Notes: a model not told the origin generated them from the letters alone. A DNA stretch of 12,956 bases from an uncultured Acidobacteriaceae bacterium (GCA_903842845.1 CAIMNN010000176.1:1-12956); one strand, 5' to 3'; numbered from the stretch's first letter, positions 1-7,300 are shown. A program made the numbers and translations.

Positions 1-1182
1 GAGGTCCGTTGCGCGCATTGTCTTGGTCAGCACCTCGCCCAGCACGGCGCGGAAGTCCGTTGTGATTGCGAGGTCGCGCTGCTCGTAGAGCTGCTCGGTC
101 TCAAGCCCTGGCCACTTGCCGTAGACTTTGCCGCCCTTCACGCGACCGCCGAGGACGAACATGACGTTGCCGTGGCCGTGGTCGGTGCCGCCGGTGCCGT
201 TCTGCTTGGCGGTGCGGCCGAACTCGCTCATCGTAACGAGTGTCACGCTCTCGGCTTCATCGCCCAGGTCGCGCCAGAAGGCAGCGATGGACTGGCTGAA
301 CTCGGTGAGACGATTTGCGAGTTGGCCTTGCGCGCCACCCTGGTTGACGTGCGTATCCCAGCCGCCCATGTCGGTGAAGGCGGTCTCAACGCCGAGGTTT
401 GACTTGAGGAGCTGCGCGATCTGCTTCATGTTGCGCCCGAACTCGCCGTTGGGATATGTGGCGCCGTTGGTGGGCGTGTAGGTTGTGGCGTTGGCTTCGC
501 GCATCATGCGGACGGCGTCAAAGGTTTCTTCGCCGGCCTTGTGCAGGATCTGGTCGCCGCTTGCAGCGTAGATGCTTTCAAAGGTGTTGGCAATGGGCTG
601 TGGTTTGGGGCCGCGGCCGGCGACATTGAAGTTGGCGATGTCATTGATGGCGAGCGCGGGGACTGAGCCGGTGAGGGTCTTTGGCAGTTGACTGCCGAGC
701 GCGACGGCGCGGAAGGGGCTGGCTTTGTAACGCACGCGTGAGTCTTCGGCTTGGAGGGCGCGATTGAGCCAGCCGTCAATTTGGAGACTGTTGCCGGGCG
801 TGCCATTCTCCATGTAATCCTGCGCGTCGAAGTGTGAGCGCGATTCGTTGGGCGAACCGGCGGCGTGGATGACGGCAAGATGGCCGTCTTTGTAGAGGTC
901 GGCGAAGGGCGCGAGTGAGGGATGAAGGCCGAAGTTGCCGTCGAGGTCTAGGACGGTTTCGGGCGCGATGCCGATGGTGGGGCGCATGGCGTAGTAATTA
1001 TTTTCGCGATAGGGAACGACGACGTTGAGGCCATCAACCGCGCCGCGCTGGAAGATGACGACCAGTCGATTGCCTTTGGTGGGCGCGCTCTGCGCCAATG
1101 CGGCGCGAAGAAGGAAGTTGGGCAGCGCTGCGGTTCCGGCCAATGCGAGTGCGCCGTTCTGCAAAAAGAATCTTCTATTCAT
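1..1182 (-). CDS. DUF1501 family exported protein (3' end cut by window edge)
   Basis: Open frame of 394 codons running off the left edge without a stop. The N-terminus is MNRRFFLQ followed by a hydrophobic Ala/Leu stretch to about residue 31 (ALAQ), a twin-arginine-like leader that suggests export in folded form. Diagnostic DUF1501 blocks are visible: VVIFQRGAVDGLNVVVPY (about 41–58), GGWDTH (273–278), TMSEFGRT (317–324) and GGTDHGHGN (331–339). The family has an alkaline-phosphatase/sulfatase-like fold; its biochemical role is not established. Members are usually a little over 400 residues, so little is missing. The gene starts 18 bp after the DUF1800 stop, with AAAGGAA as ribosome binding site about 8 bp upstream of ATG, so the two genes form an operon. 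Family assignment is strong; function is unknown. Confidence 0.93.
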   Translation of the reverse strand, partial: MNRRFFLQNGALALAGTAALPNFLLRAALAQSAPTKGNRLVVIFQRGAVDGLNVVVPYRENNYYAMRPTIGIAPETVLDLDGNFGLHPSLAPFADLYKDGHLAVIHAAGSPNESRSHFDAQDYMENGTPGNSLQIDGWLNRALQAEDSRVRYKASPFRAVALGSQLPKTLTGSVPALAINDIANFNVAGRGPKPQPIANTFESIYAASGDQILHKAGEETFDAVRMMREANATTYTPTNGATYPNGEFGRNMKQIAQLLKSNLGVETAFTDMGGWDTHVNQGGAQGQLANRLTEFSQSIAAFWRDLGDEAESVTLVTMSEFGRTAKQNGTGGTDHGHGNVMFVLGGRVKGGKVYGKWPGLETEQLYEQRDLAITTDFRAVLGEVLTKTMRATDL

Positions 1183-1200
1183 CGTGAGTTCCTTTGTCAA

Positions 1201-3324
1201 TTAGCGACGTTGAAATTCTGGCGAGCCGAGCAGCAGCCCGGCGAGGGTTTCGTCTTTGGCTTCAAGTTGCGCGGGGGATAATTTGACGTGTGACTTGAAT
1301 GTGGCCGCTTCCTGTTCGGAGACGGGGCGCGTGGGGTTGTCGGTGGCGGTCTGGTCGGTTATCTGGCGCAGGATTGCTGCGCGGGTTGTGTCTTTGAGGC
1401 CGACGCCGAGGAGTTCCTTCTCGATGCGGGCTTCTTCGTCGGCGGGTACTATGCTCATCTGGGTCTGCGCGTCCCATGCGTCGGGAGGAATGCTCCAGCT
1501 TCTGCGGCAGCCGTTCTCATGGTTCAGCGCGAGTGAGAGCGCGTAGTTCATGCGGCTGACGAGCTCGCCCGAGTTCAGCCACGCGTCTGATTTCCACGAG
1601 TAGCCGGTAGGCGGCATTGCGCCGTAGAGCGACATGCCGAGGTTGCGGATGGCGTTGACGATGACCTGCGGATTTTTCGGTTGAATGTCGCTGGCGCGGA
1701 CGGCTGAGATGACGAACTCTTCAGGGGTTTTGAGTTTGGCGCGGTAGTTCTCCACGCTCCAGAACTCGGGCGAGCGGAACATGGTGCGCAGAACTTCCTT
1801 GATGTCGCCACCTGAGGTCAAAAAGGTTTTGGCCATGCGGTCGATGAGCGATTGCGGAGGGTTGTCGCTGACGAAGCGCACGGCGAGTTTGCGGCTGATG
1901 AACTGGGCGGTTGCGGGGCGCGTGGCGAGGAAATGAATGAGGGCTTTGCCTTCCTGTTCACCGTTCTCTTTAAATTCGACACCCATGACGGTTTTTGTGC
2001 CGGGCTCGTGGCGGCGTGGCTCAAATTTGAAATCGGCGAGTTGGAGGGGCTTCTCCACGGTCCAGCCGGTGAGGATGCGCGCGACTTCGGTGACATCGGC
2101 CTGCGTGTAGCCGCCGTTGACGCCGACGGTGTGCAGCTCCATCAGCTCGCGTGCGTAGTTTTCGTTCAAGCCTTGCGAGGGCTTTTTGGCCTGCTTGTTC
2201 TGCGGCCGAGCTGCGGCGAGCGAGTTCGGGCCAATGCTCTGCGCGTTGTCGAGGTAGGCCATCATCGCCGGGCTGTGCGCGGTGGATTCAAGCAGGTCCT
2301 CGAATTTGCCGAGCGCTCGGGGGCGGATGACGTCGCGCTCGAAGCTCGACAGGTAGTAGGGCATGTAAACGTTTTTATTGATGAAGATGTTGAAGTGGTT
2401 GAGCCAGAAATCGGTCATCACTTCATAGAGCTGCGCGTTGGCGTAGATGTCGCGCGTAACGCGCTGGCCGGATAGTTCGTCGACGACGAGCTGATGCGGG
2501 TTGTCGAATGAGAGCATGATCTCGCGCTGTTCGGGGTCCATGCCTTCGACGAGCATCTGTTTCTCGGGGGCGCGCATGGCGATGCGTACGTTGTCGATTT
2601 CGTCTGCCGTGAGCGTGAGCATTTTCTTCAAGCGCTGGTCGGGCGGTAGAGTGAGGAGTTGCTGGATGAGTTGCTCGTATTGCACGCGGAGGTCTGCTTT
2701 GAGTTCTTTCTTTTCGGATTTTTTGGTTGGAGTGGTGTCCGCAGTGCTGGGCTGATAGGCGGCGTTCTTGATGGTTGCTTCGGGCTGGGCGACCTCGAGC
2801 ATTCCCATTGTGGGGGCGGCTTGGGTTGCTGGCGGGGCATTCATCTCCGCGGCGGCTTCTTCGGCTTGGCGTTTCTCTTCCGCCTTCTCTTTCATGCGGG
2901 TCACTTGGACTTCGTAGATCTTGCGCTCGATGGGGTTCTCCGGCATGGGCAGCTTGGAGTTCATCGCCTCACGAACCTTTTCGTTGTCAGGGAAGCGCAG
3001 CATCAGCTCGGCGATGTTCAATTTCTGGATGGAAGGGAAGTTGACGAGTTGCGCGTTGAGCGTGGTTTCGTCGATCTGCTCGGGGTGGAGCTGCTGCTCG
3101 AACCATGCATCGAGGCCCATCTTCTTGACGGCGTCGATGTCGCCGGGGCGGGGGCCGAAGGTGAGACGGTTGAGCGCGTATTCGATGCGCTGGTCGCCGA
3201 TGAGCTGATTGATCTGTTTGGCTGGTGGCTGCTTCGTCTTTTTGGCTTTGTCGGCGGCGAAGCTGGAGGTGGGGCCCGCAGTCATCAGCCCGCATAGGAG
3301 TACAGTGAGGATTTTCCGGTGCAT
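1201..3324 (-). CDS. DUF1800 family secreted protein
   Basis: 707 residues with a Sec-type signal peptide (MHRKILTVLLCGLMTAGPTSSFA, probable cleavage near residue 23). DUF1800 hallmarks are ALNRLTFGPRPGD (50–62), a WLNHFNIF block (307–314), GLNENYARELMELHTVGV (385–402), VARILTGW (414–421) and RHEPG (438–442). The family is commonly encoded next to DUF1501 proteins, as here, and the pair is presumed to act together outside the cytoplasm; its substrate is unknown. Residues about 131–220 form a charged Lys/Glu/Ala- and Pro/Thr-rich insert that splits the conserved N-terminal block from the rest and looks partly coiled-coil or disordered. A TGGAG Shine-Dalgarno lies about 8 bp before the ATG. This is the first gene of a two-gene minus-strand operon. 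Confidence 0.95.
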   Translation of the reverse strand: MHRKILTVLLCGLMTAGPTSSFAADKAKKTKQPPAKQINQLIGDQRIEYALNRLTFGPRPGDIDAVKKMGLDAWFEQQLHPEQIDETTLNAQLVNFPSIQKLNIAELMLRFPDNEKVREAMNSKLPMPENPIERKIYEVQVTRMKEKAEEKRQAEEAAAEMNAPPATQAAPTMGMLEVAQPEATIKNAAYQPSTADTTPTKKSEKKELKADLRVQYEQLIQQLLTLPPDQRLKKMLTLTADEIDNVRIAMRAPEKQMLVEGMDPEQREIMLSFDNPHQLVVDELSGQRVTRDIYANAQLYEVMTDFWLNHFNIFINKNVYMPYYLSSFERDVIRPRALGKFEDLLESTAHSPAMMAYLDNAQSIGPNSLAAARPQNKQAKKPSQGLNENYARELMELHTVGVNGGYTQADVTEVARILTGWTVEKPLQLADFKFEPRRHEPGTKTVMGVEFKENGEQEGKALIHFLATRPATAQFISRKLAVRFVSDNPPQSLIDRMAKTFLTSGGDIKEVLRTMFRSPEFWSVENYRAKLKTPEEFVISAVRASDIQPKNPQVIVNAIRNLGMSLYGAMPPTGYSWKSDAWLNSGELVSRMNYALSLALNHENGCRRSWSIPPDAWDAQTQMSIVPADEEARIEKELLGVGLKDTTRAAILRQITDQTATDNPTRPVSEQEAATFKSHVKLSPAQLEAKDETLAGLLLGSPEFQRR

Positions 3325-3579
3325 TGTTCAACTCCAGAGTCAGGATTTTCGCGCGGGGACTTGCTCTTCACTTAGTTCGACCCTCATGAGGGGTGGAAGT
3401 TGCGCGCCAGAGGCAAGATGGCTGAGTATTCATGCCACTCTCACTGAACTCCCAGTACAGCTCAGTCGGCATTGAATTATGGGGTTTGTCAGACAAATGT
3501 AGAGATTTTTTGGGGTTTAAAAAGGCGAGCACCATCTGCCATAACAACCCCACCGCTAGCATAGGGGGACCACGACCAC

Positions 3580-3597
3580 CCAATATATTGGAGGTGG
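3580..3597. promoter_or_regulatory. Palindrome, possible operator
   Basis: CCAATATATTGG is a perfect 12-bp palindrome (3580–3591), with CCAC (3576–3579) and GTGG (3594–3597) extending the dyad across a 2-nt bulge. It could be a regulator site or an RNA stem. The binding factor is unknown; the adjacent HTH protein is one untested candidate. Confidence 0.3.
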
Positions 3598-3598
3598 A

Positions 3599-3619
3599 AT
3601 GCTAAAAACTTCATTCTAA
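3599..3619 (+). CDS. Possible 6-codon leader ORF (MLKTSF)
   Basis: GGAGG (3590–3594) sits 4 nt before an ATG that opens a six-codon frame ending in TAA, directly followed by a GC-rich hairpin. That arrangement recalls leader peptides, but the SD lies inside a palindrome, the hairpin has no U-tract, and a candidate promoter for the next gene lies further downstream. Chance occurrence is quite possible. Confidence 0.15.
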   Translation: MLKTSF

Positions 3620-3620
3620 A

Positions 3621-3653
3621 GGGGGTTTAGGCAGGGCAAGACCCGAACCGCCC
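3621..3653 (+). other. GC-rich hairpin
   Basis: Seven pairs, GGG+GGTT (3621–3627) with AACC+CCC (3646–3653, one bulged G at 3650). An inner GGG/CCC stem (3634–3636 with 3642–3644) has loop CAAGA. There is no T-run, so it is not a classic intrinsic terminator. It may be part of a 5' leader or the end of a short transcript. Confidence 0.3.
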
Positions 3654-3676
3654 CCCTCAACTACCGAAGCCACCCC

Positions 3677-3705
3677 TTGAACCCTGTGCAAAATTGGCGT
3701 TAAAT
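3677..3705 (+). promoter_or_regulatory. Candidate sigma-70-type promoter for the HTH gene
   Basis: TTGAAC (3677–3682) and TTAAAT (3700–3705) are spaced by 17 bp, each matching four of six consensus bases, about 95 bp upstream of the preferred HTH start. Weak, based on consensus only. Confidence 0.25.
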
Positions 3706-3800
3706 ACACTTCTACAGGCACAAGCGGGAGAAAACACCCAACCGACCTCGCCTTTAAGAAGCAAACCTAACGAACCATGAACCGATCAGGAGTAACGCAG

Positions 3801-4070
3801 ATGCAATCATCAGCCCGCAGCAATCTTCTTGTTCCCGAAATTCGCGAGGTCATGGACATTCGTCAGGCGTCGGATTATCTGGGTATTTCGCCGGACACGT
3901 TGTACAAGTATGCGTCAGAGGGTTTTGTGCCGGCATTCAAGCTGGGCAACCGGTGGCGGTTCAAGCGCTCGCGGTTGGATGAGTGGATGGACCGTCAGAG
4001 CGACCAGGTTGCGGCTGAGGCCAATCATCAGGACCCGGACCAGAAGAAGCCCGTACGTCCGGCGTTTTAA
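3801..4070 (+). CDS. Excisionase/MerR-type helix-turn-helix DNA-binding protein
   Basis: A small cytoplasmic DNA-binding protein of 89 residues from the preferred start. Residues 19–65 match the excisionase-type HTH_17 domain: MDIRQASDYLGISPDTLYKY (HTH proper), then a wing with PAFKLGNRWRFKRSRLDEWM. The tail is polar and probably disordered. This family includes Xis-like factors but also many chromosomal regulators; no phage genes are nearby, so a regulator is more likely. Start choice: ATG 3801 has CAGGAG 8 nt upstream, whereas the in-frame ATG at 3777 (97 residues) has no recognisable ribosome binding site. The stop lies 21 bp before the peptidase gene, so co-transcription is likely. Its target is unknown. 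Confidence 0.88.
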   Translation: MQSSARSNLLVPEIREVMDIRQASDYLGISPDTLYKYASEGFVPAFKLGNRWRFKRSRLDEWMDRQSDQVAAEANHQDPDQKKPVRPAF

Positions 4071-4091
4071 CCGCGCGCCTACAGACAAACC

Positions 4092-5186
4092 ATGAATTTG
4101 AGCCGCCGCATTGCAGCACTTCGCCGTCGCATGGCCTCGCTCAGGCTTCCGGGGTTGCTGGTCGCAACGCAGCCGGATATACGCTATTTATCGGGGTTCA
4201 CGGGGTCGAGCGGCGCGCTGGCGATTCATCGGCACGGCACAAAATTATTTACTGACGGGCGTTATACGACGCAGGCCGGTGAAGAAGTTCACAAGTCAAT
4301 CAATGTTGAGATAGTCGCCGGGAATCCGGCGATTGCGGCGTTGCAGTGGCTGGCTGCACAGCCGGGAATTACAACGATTGGTTTTGATCCACAGCATACT
4401 TCAGTTTTTGCGTTTGAATCGTTGAAGGGCTCACTGCCCAGCCGGTTGCGGCGGAAAGTTCTAGTGGCGCTTGAAGAGCCGTTGGTTGAATCGCTGCGGC
4501 AGTTGAAGGATGAGGACGAAATTGCGATTCTGGCCGAGGCGGCGCAGATAGGGACGGAGCTGTTCAACGAGCTGCTGCCGGAGATTCGGCCGGGGTTGAC
4601 CGAGATTGACCTTGCGGCAGAGCTTGAGTACCGAGCAAGACTCAAGGGCGTGGATGGGATGTCTTTTGAGACGATTGTGGCTTCGGGGGCGCGTTCGGCG
4701 CTGCCGCATGGGCGAGCTACTGGTTTAAAGATTCCACGCAAAGGGTTCATTACATTTGATTTCGGTGTTTTGTGGAAGGGCTATTGCTCGGACATGACCA
4801 GGACGGTTCACGTGGGTGCGCCGGACACGAAGGCCCGGGCGACATACCAAGCGGTGCTGGAAGCGCAAGTTGCGGCTGTAGAGGCGGTTACGGCTGGGGC
4901 CACGTGCGAGGCCGTGGACGAAGCAGCGCGGTCGGTTCTGCGGCAGGCTGGGCTGGCGGATTACTTTACCCATTCGACCGGCCACGGGGTGGGGCTTGAG
5001 ATTCACGAGCCGCCGCGGGTGGGGGCTAAACAAAAATCTCGCCTACAACCGGGTATGGTGATTACCATAGAACCCGGTGTTTACCTGCCAGGGGAATTTG
5101 GCATACGGATCGAAGATATGGTGGTCGTCCGGCGCGGTTCCGGGACAGTTTTGACAACCGCGACCAAAGCGCTCATTGAGTTGTAA
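4092..5186 (+). CDS. Xaa-Pro aminopeptidase/dipeptidase, M24 family
   Basis: 364 residues, a cytoplasmic metallopeptidase removing N-terminal residues next to proline. The N-terminal creatinase-like domain (about 1–130) includes PDIRYLSGFTGSSGAL (28–43). The C-terminal pita-bread domain carries all five expected metal ligands: D223 (FDFG), D234 (CSDMTRT), H298 (TGHGVG), E327 (EPGVY) and E341 (RIEDM), plus catalytic-site H206 (PHGRATG) and H305. The length suits the short PepQ/YqhT-like form rather than long PepP. The ribosome binding site is weak, so expression may depend on coupling to the HTH gene 21 bp upstream. A peptidase of this type next to accB/accC is a recurring bacterial arrangement, often with efp between; efp is absent here. 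Confidence 0.95.
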   Translation: MNLSRRIAALRRRMASLRLPGLLVATQPDIRYLSGFTGSSGALAIHRHGTKLFTDGRYTTQAGEEVHKSINVEIVAGNPAIAALQWLAAQPGITTIGFDPQHTSVFAFESLKGSLPSRLRRKVLVALEEPLVESLRQLKDEDEIAILAEAAQIGTELFNELLPEIRPGLTEIDLAAELEYRARLKGVDGMSFETIVASGARSALPHGRATGLKIPRKGFITFDFGVLWKGYCSDMTRTVHVGAPDTKARATYQAVLEAQVAAVEAVTAGATCEAVDEAARSVLRQAGLADYFTHSTGHGVGLEIHEPPRVGAKQKSRLQPGMVITIEPGVYLPGEFGIRIEDMVVVRRGSGTVLTTATKALIEL

Positions 5187-5194
5187 AATCAGAG

Positions 5195-5216
5195 AGGCCC
5201 CTTTTACGAGGGGCTT
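5195..5216 (+). promoter_or_regulatory. Hairpin between peptidase gene and accB
   Basis: Eight-pair stem (one G·U) with a six-nt loop: AGGCCCCT / AGGGGCTT. It is followed by a second dyad, ACTTTC-A-GAAAGT (5218–5230), and then the accB ribosome binding site. No T-run follows, so it is not a standard terminator; it is an attenuation, processing or translational-control candidate. Confidence 0.4.
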
Positions 5217-5240
5217 GACTTTCAGAAAGTTAGGGGTCGC

Positions 5241-5804
5241 ATGAAACCAGCAGCAAACAAAAAAGTGGCGGCTAAAGAAGCCAGCCACAAGGAGCAGAGC
5301 TCGGAGATTGCAGAGCTCAAATCGCTTATTGAGTTTTTGAAGAAGCATGAGGTGGCGGAATTCGACCTCAATCGCGGCGACCTGAAGGTGCGCCTTAAGT
5401 TTGTTCAGCCGGAAGCCTCCCCGCTTTCAGGCCAGTCAATTGCCGAGCTGGCGCGCTTGATGAGTCCAGTTGCTGCGGCACCTGTGGCTGCTGTTCCCCA
5501 TGCCGCTCCCGCAGCCGCACCGGCAGCGGCTCCGGTTGCACCGGCCGCCGAGCCTGATGCGGACCTGCACATTCTGAAATCGCCGATAGTGGGCACGTTC
5601 TATGAGTCGCCATCCCCGGGCGCCTCGGCTTTTGTCGTGGCCGGTGACAAGGTCCAGAAGGGGCAGGTTATCTGCATCGTTGAAGCGATGAAGCTGATGA
5701 ATGAGATAGAGGCCGACGCGACGGGCGAGATTGTGAAGCGGCTTGTTGCGAACGGCCAGCCGGTGGAGTTTGGTCAGCCGTTGTTTGCCATCCGCGCAGT
5801 TTAG
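5241..5804 (+). CDS. accB: Biotin carboxyl carrier protein of acetyl-CoA carboxylase
   Basis: 187 residues. AccB carries the biotin that shuttles CO2 from biotin carboxylase to carboxyltransferase in the first step of fatty-acid synthesis. The N-terminus (20–55) has the AccB-type ELKSLIEFLKKHEVAEFDL element. An Ala/Pro-rich flexible linker spans about 76–105. The biotinyl domain begins at LKSPIVGTFYESPSPGA (112–128) and holds EAMKLMNEI, with K151 as the biotinylated lysine. The ATG is preceded by TAGGGG, ending 4 nt before it. The gene is 54 bp downstream of the peptidase gene and 89 bp upstream of accC, in one apparent transcription unit. A lysine-rich N-terminal extension of about 20 residues precedes the domain. 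The carboxyltransferase genes accA/accD are not in the window. Confidence 0.97.
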   Translation: MKPAANKKVAAKEASHKEQSSEIAELKSLIEFLKKHEVAEFDLNRGDLKVRLKFVQPEASPLSGQSIAELARLMSPVAAAPVAAVPHAAPAAAPAAAPVAPAAEPDADLHILKSPIVGTFYESPSPGASAFVVAGDKVQKGQVICIVEAMKLMNEIEADATGEIVKRLVANGQPVEFGQPLFAIRAV

Positions 5805-5822
5805 AGCGCATTTTCAGCACAA

Positions 5823-5869
5823 CATTGAATTCAATGAGGGCAAGAGCGGCCATTCGGGCTGGCTTGCCC
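5823..5869 (+). promoter_or_regulatory. Palindrome plus hairpin in the accB–accC spacer
   Basis: A perfect 14-bp palindrome CATTGAATTCAATG (5823–5836) is followed at once by a 7-pair stem GGGCAAG/CTTGCCC (5838–5844 with 5863–5869), whose loop can fold further (AGC/GCT). It ends about 13 nt before the accC Shine-Dalgarno. It may stabilise or process the mRNA or tune the AccB:AccC ratio; this is inference from structure only. Confidence 0.4.
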
Positions 5870-5893
5870 ATCAAAGATGATTAAGGGTAGGGA

Positions 5894-7243
5894 ATGTTTC
5901 AGAAGGTATTGGTCGCCAATCGCGGCGAGATAGCACTCAGGGTCATCAACGCATGCCGGGAACTCGGTATCCGCACGGTCGCTGTTTACAGCGAAGCCGA
6001 CCGCAACTCATTGCACGTCCGCTTTGCCGACGAGGCGATCTGCATCGGGCCGCCGCGCGCCTCTGAGAGCTATCTGAATGTTCCCGCGGTGATTTCCGCG
6101 GCGGAGATCGCCAATGTGGATGCGATTCACCCCGGCTATGGGCTGCTGAGCGAGAACGCGAACTTTGCAGAGGTCTGTCGCGCATCCAATATCAAGTTCA
6201 TTGGACCGCCGCCTGAAGTGACGCGCCTGATGGGCGAGAAGGAAAAGGCGCGCCAGACGATGAAAGCTGCCGGTGTGCCGATTCTGCCGGGTTCTGATGG
6301 CGTTATCAGCAGCGAAGAAGAGGCTTTGCAGTGGGTGGCCAAGGTTGGGTTCCCGGTTATTTTGAAGGCCAAGGCTGGCGGCGGCGGTCGCGGTATGCGC
6401 ATTGTGCGCAGCGCTGAAGAGCTGCCGAACCTTTATCATGCTGCATCGACCGAGGCGGCGAATGCGTTTGGCAACGGCGAGCTGTACATGGAGAAGTTCA
6501 TCGAGCAGCCACGGCACATTGAGTTCCAGGTTCTGGCTGACGAGCACGGCAATGTGCGGACGCTTTTTGAGCGCGAGTGCTCCATTCAACGCCGCCATCA
6601 GAAGTTGATTGAGGAAGCGCCGTCGTTGCAGGTTACACCAGAGATTCGCGAGCATATTGACGCGACGTTGAAGCGCTGCTTGACCGCTATCGGCTATCAG
6701 AATGCGGGGACGGTTGAATTTTTGATGGATGAGGACGGGCAGATCTACTTCATCGAGATGAACACGCGCATACAGGTTGAGCATCCGGTGACGGAGTTCA
6801 TTACTGGTGTGGATCTGGTGAAGGCGCAGTTGCGCATCGCTGCCGGCGAAAGGCTGGACCAGATTCTTCCGGAGAAGCTGGAGATACGCGGGCACGCAAT
6901 CGAATGCCGTATCAACGCCGAGCATCCGGTGAAGTTTACGCCGTCTGCGGGCAAGATTACGGCGTTCAACGTGCCCGGCGGCAATGGGGTGCGCGTGGAT
7001 ACGGCTCAGTATGCGGAAGGCGTTGTGCCGCCGTATTACGATTCACTGATTGCGAAGCTCATTGTTTACGGCGTTGACCGCGCCGAGGCGATTGCACGTG
7101 CCGAACGCGCGCTGCGGCAGTTTATTGTGCAGGGAATTGAGACATCCATTCCGCTGCACCAGGCGATATTTGCGGATGAGGATTTCCGCGCTGGCCGATT
7201 CGACACGAAATTCATGGAGAGATTTTTAGCAAAGAACAACTAG
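5894..7243 (+). CDS. accC: Biotin carboxylase subunit of acetyl-CoA carboxylase
   Basis: 449 residues, the normal AccC length. It carboxylates the biotin on AccB using ATP and bicarbonate. The N-terminal domain starts MFQKVLVANRGEIALRV. The ATP-grasp domain contains MGEK (K116), LKAKAGGGGRGMR (K158 and the glycine loop), PRHIEFQV (H208), CSIQRRHQKLIEEAP (K237), VEFLMD (E275) and EMNTRIQVEHPVTE (E288, N290, R292). The equivalent of E. coli R338 is in HAIECRINAE (R339). All catalytic residues are present. AAGGG lies 6 nt before the ATG. It ends LAKNN-stop, and the last 80 nt of the coding region are duplicated 710 bp downstream. It is convergent with the small minus-strand gene that follows. 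Confidence 0.98.
   Translation: MFQKVLVANRGEIALRVINACRELGIRTVAVYSEADRNSLHVRFADEAICIGPPRASESYLNVPAVISAAEIANVDAIHPGYGLLSENANFAEVCRASNIKFIGPPPEVTRLMGEKEKARQTMKAAGVPILPGSDGVISSEEEALQWVAKVGFPVILKAKAGGGGRGMRIVRSAEELPNLYHAASTEAANAFGNGELYMEKFIEQPRHIEFQVLADEHGNVRTLFERECSIQRRHQKLIEEAPSLQVTPEIREHIDATLKRCLTAIGYQNAGTVEFLMDEDGQIYFIEMNTRIQVEHPVTEFITGVDLVKAQLRIAAGERLDQILPEKLEIRGHAIECRINAEHPVKFTPSAGKITAFNVPGGNGVRVDTAQYAEGVVPPYYDSLIAKLIVYGVDRAEAIARAERALRQFIVQGIETSIPLHQAIFADEDFRAGRFDTKFMERFLAKNN
7161..7240 (+). repeat. Direct repeat copy 1 (3' end of accC)
   Basis: The accC C-terminal coding segment, matching 7871–7950. Bases 7161–7230 agree with 7871–7940 at 67 of 70 positions without gaps (differences at 7166, 7214, 7215). 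Similarity falls to about 6 of 10 over the last codons and is absent upstream of 7161. The copies are in the same orientation, 710 bp apart. Confidence 0.95.
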
Positions 7244-7269
7244 TAGCACTGAGCAAGTAAACAACAGCA

Positions 7270-7285
7270 TCGGGCGCAAGCCCGA
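7270..7285. terminator. GNRA-loop hairpin between convergent genes
   Basis: TCGGGC-GCAA-GCCCGA is a perfect 6-bp stem with a GCAA tetraloop, located between the convergent accC and the small cysteine-protein gene. It could act as a bidirectional transcript end or be an isolated REP-like element. No long T-run follows on either strand, so a Rho-independent terminator is not certain. Confidence 0.45.
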
Positions 7286-7300
7286 CTGACGTAGTAGTTC

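Larger units (their letters stand above)
3325..3800. other. Divergent intergenic region rich in dyads
   Basis: No convincing protein gene larger than a few codons. It separates the minus-strand DUF1800 operon from the plus-strand HTH–peptidase–acc cluster and so should hold both promoters. Visible structures are a perfect 12-bp palindrome CCCTCATGAGGG (3381–3392), TTTGTC-A-GACAAA (3485–3497), CCAATATATTGG (3580–3591, with outer CCAC/GTGG arms), the element GGGGTTT three times on the plus strand (3481, 3512, 3622), and a GC-rich hairpin (3621–3653). The ORFs crossing it have neither recognisable content nor a supporting ribosome binding site. Confidence 0.6.

Noticed and set aside
1852..3297. 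Two plus-strand frames (207 and 212 codons) antisense to DUF1800
   Set aside because: Compositional mirror of the real gene, rich in Gly/Leu/Val without recognisable domains.
3777..3800. Upstream ATG start of the HTH gene
   Set aside because: No ribosome binding site, whereas ATG 3801 has CAGGAG at 8 nt. It cannot be fully excluded.
5195..5216. Hairpin before accB as a Rho-independent terminator
   Set aside because: No U-run follows, and accB lies immediately downstream in an apparent operon; treated as a regulatory structure instead.
6008..6925. 305-codon minus-strand frame inside accC
   Set aside because: Shadow frame opposite a fully conserved biotin carboxylase.
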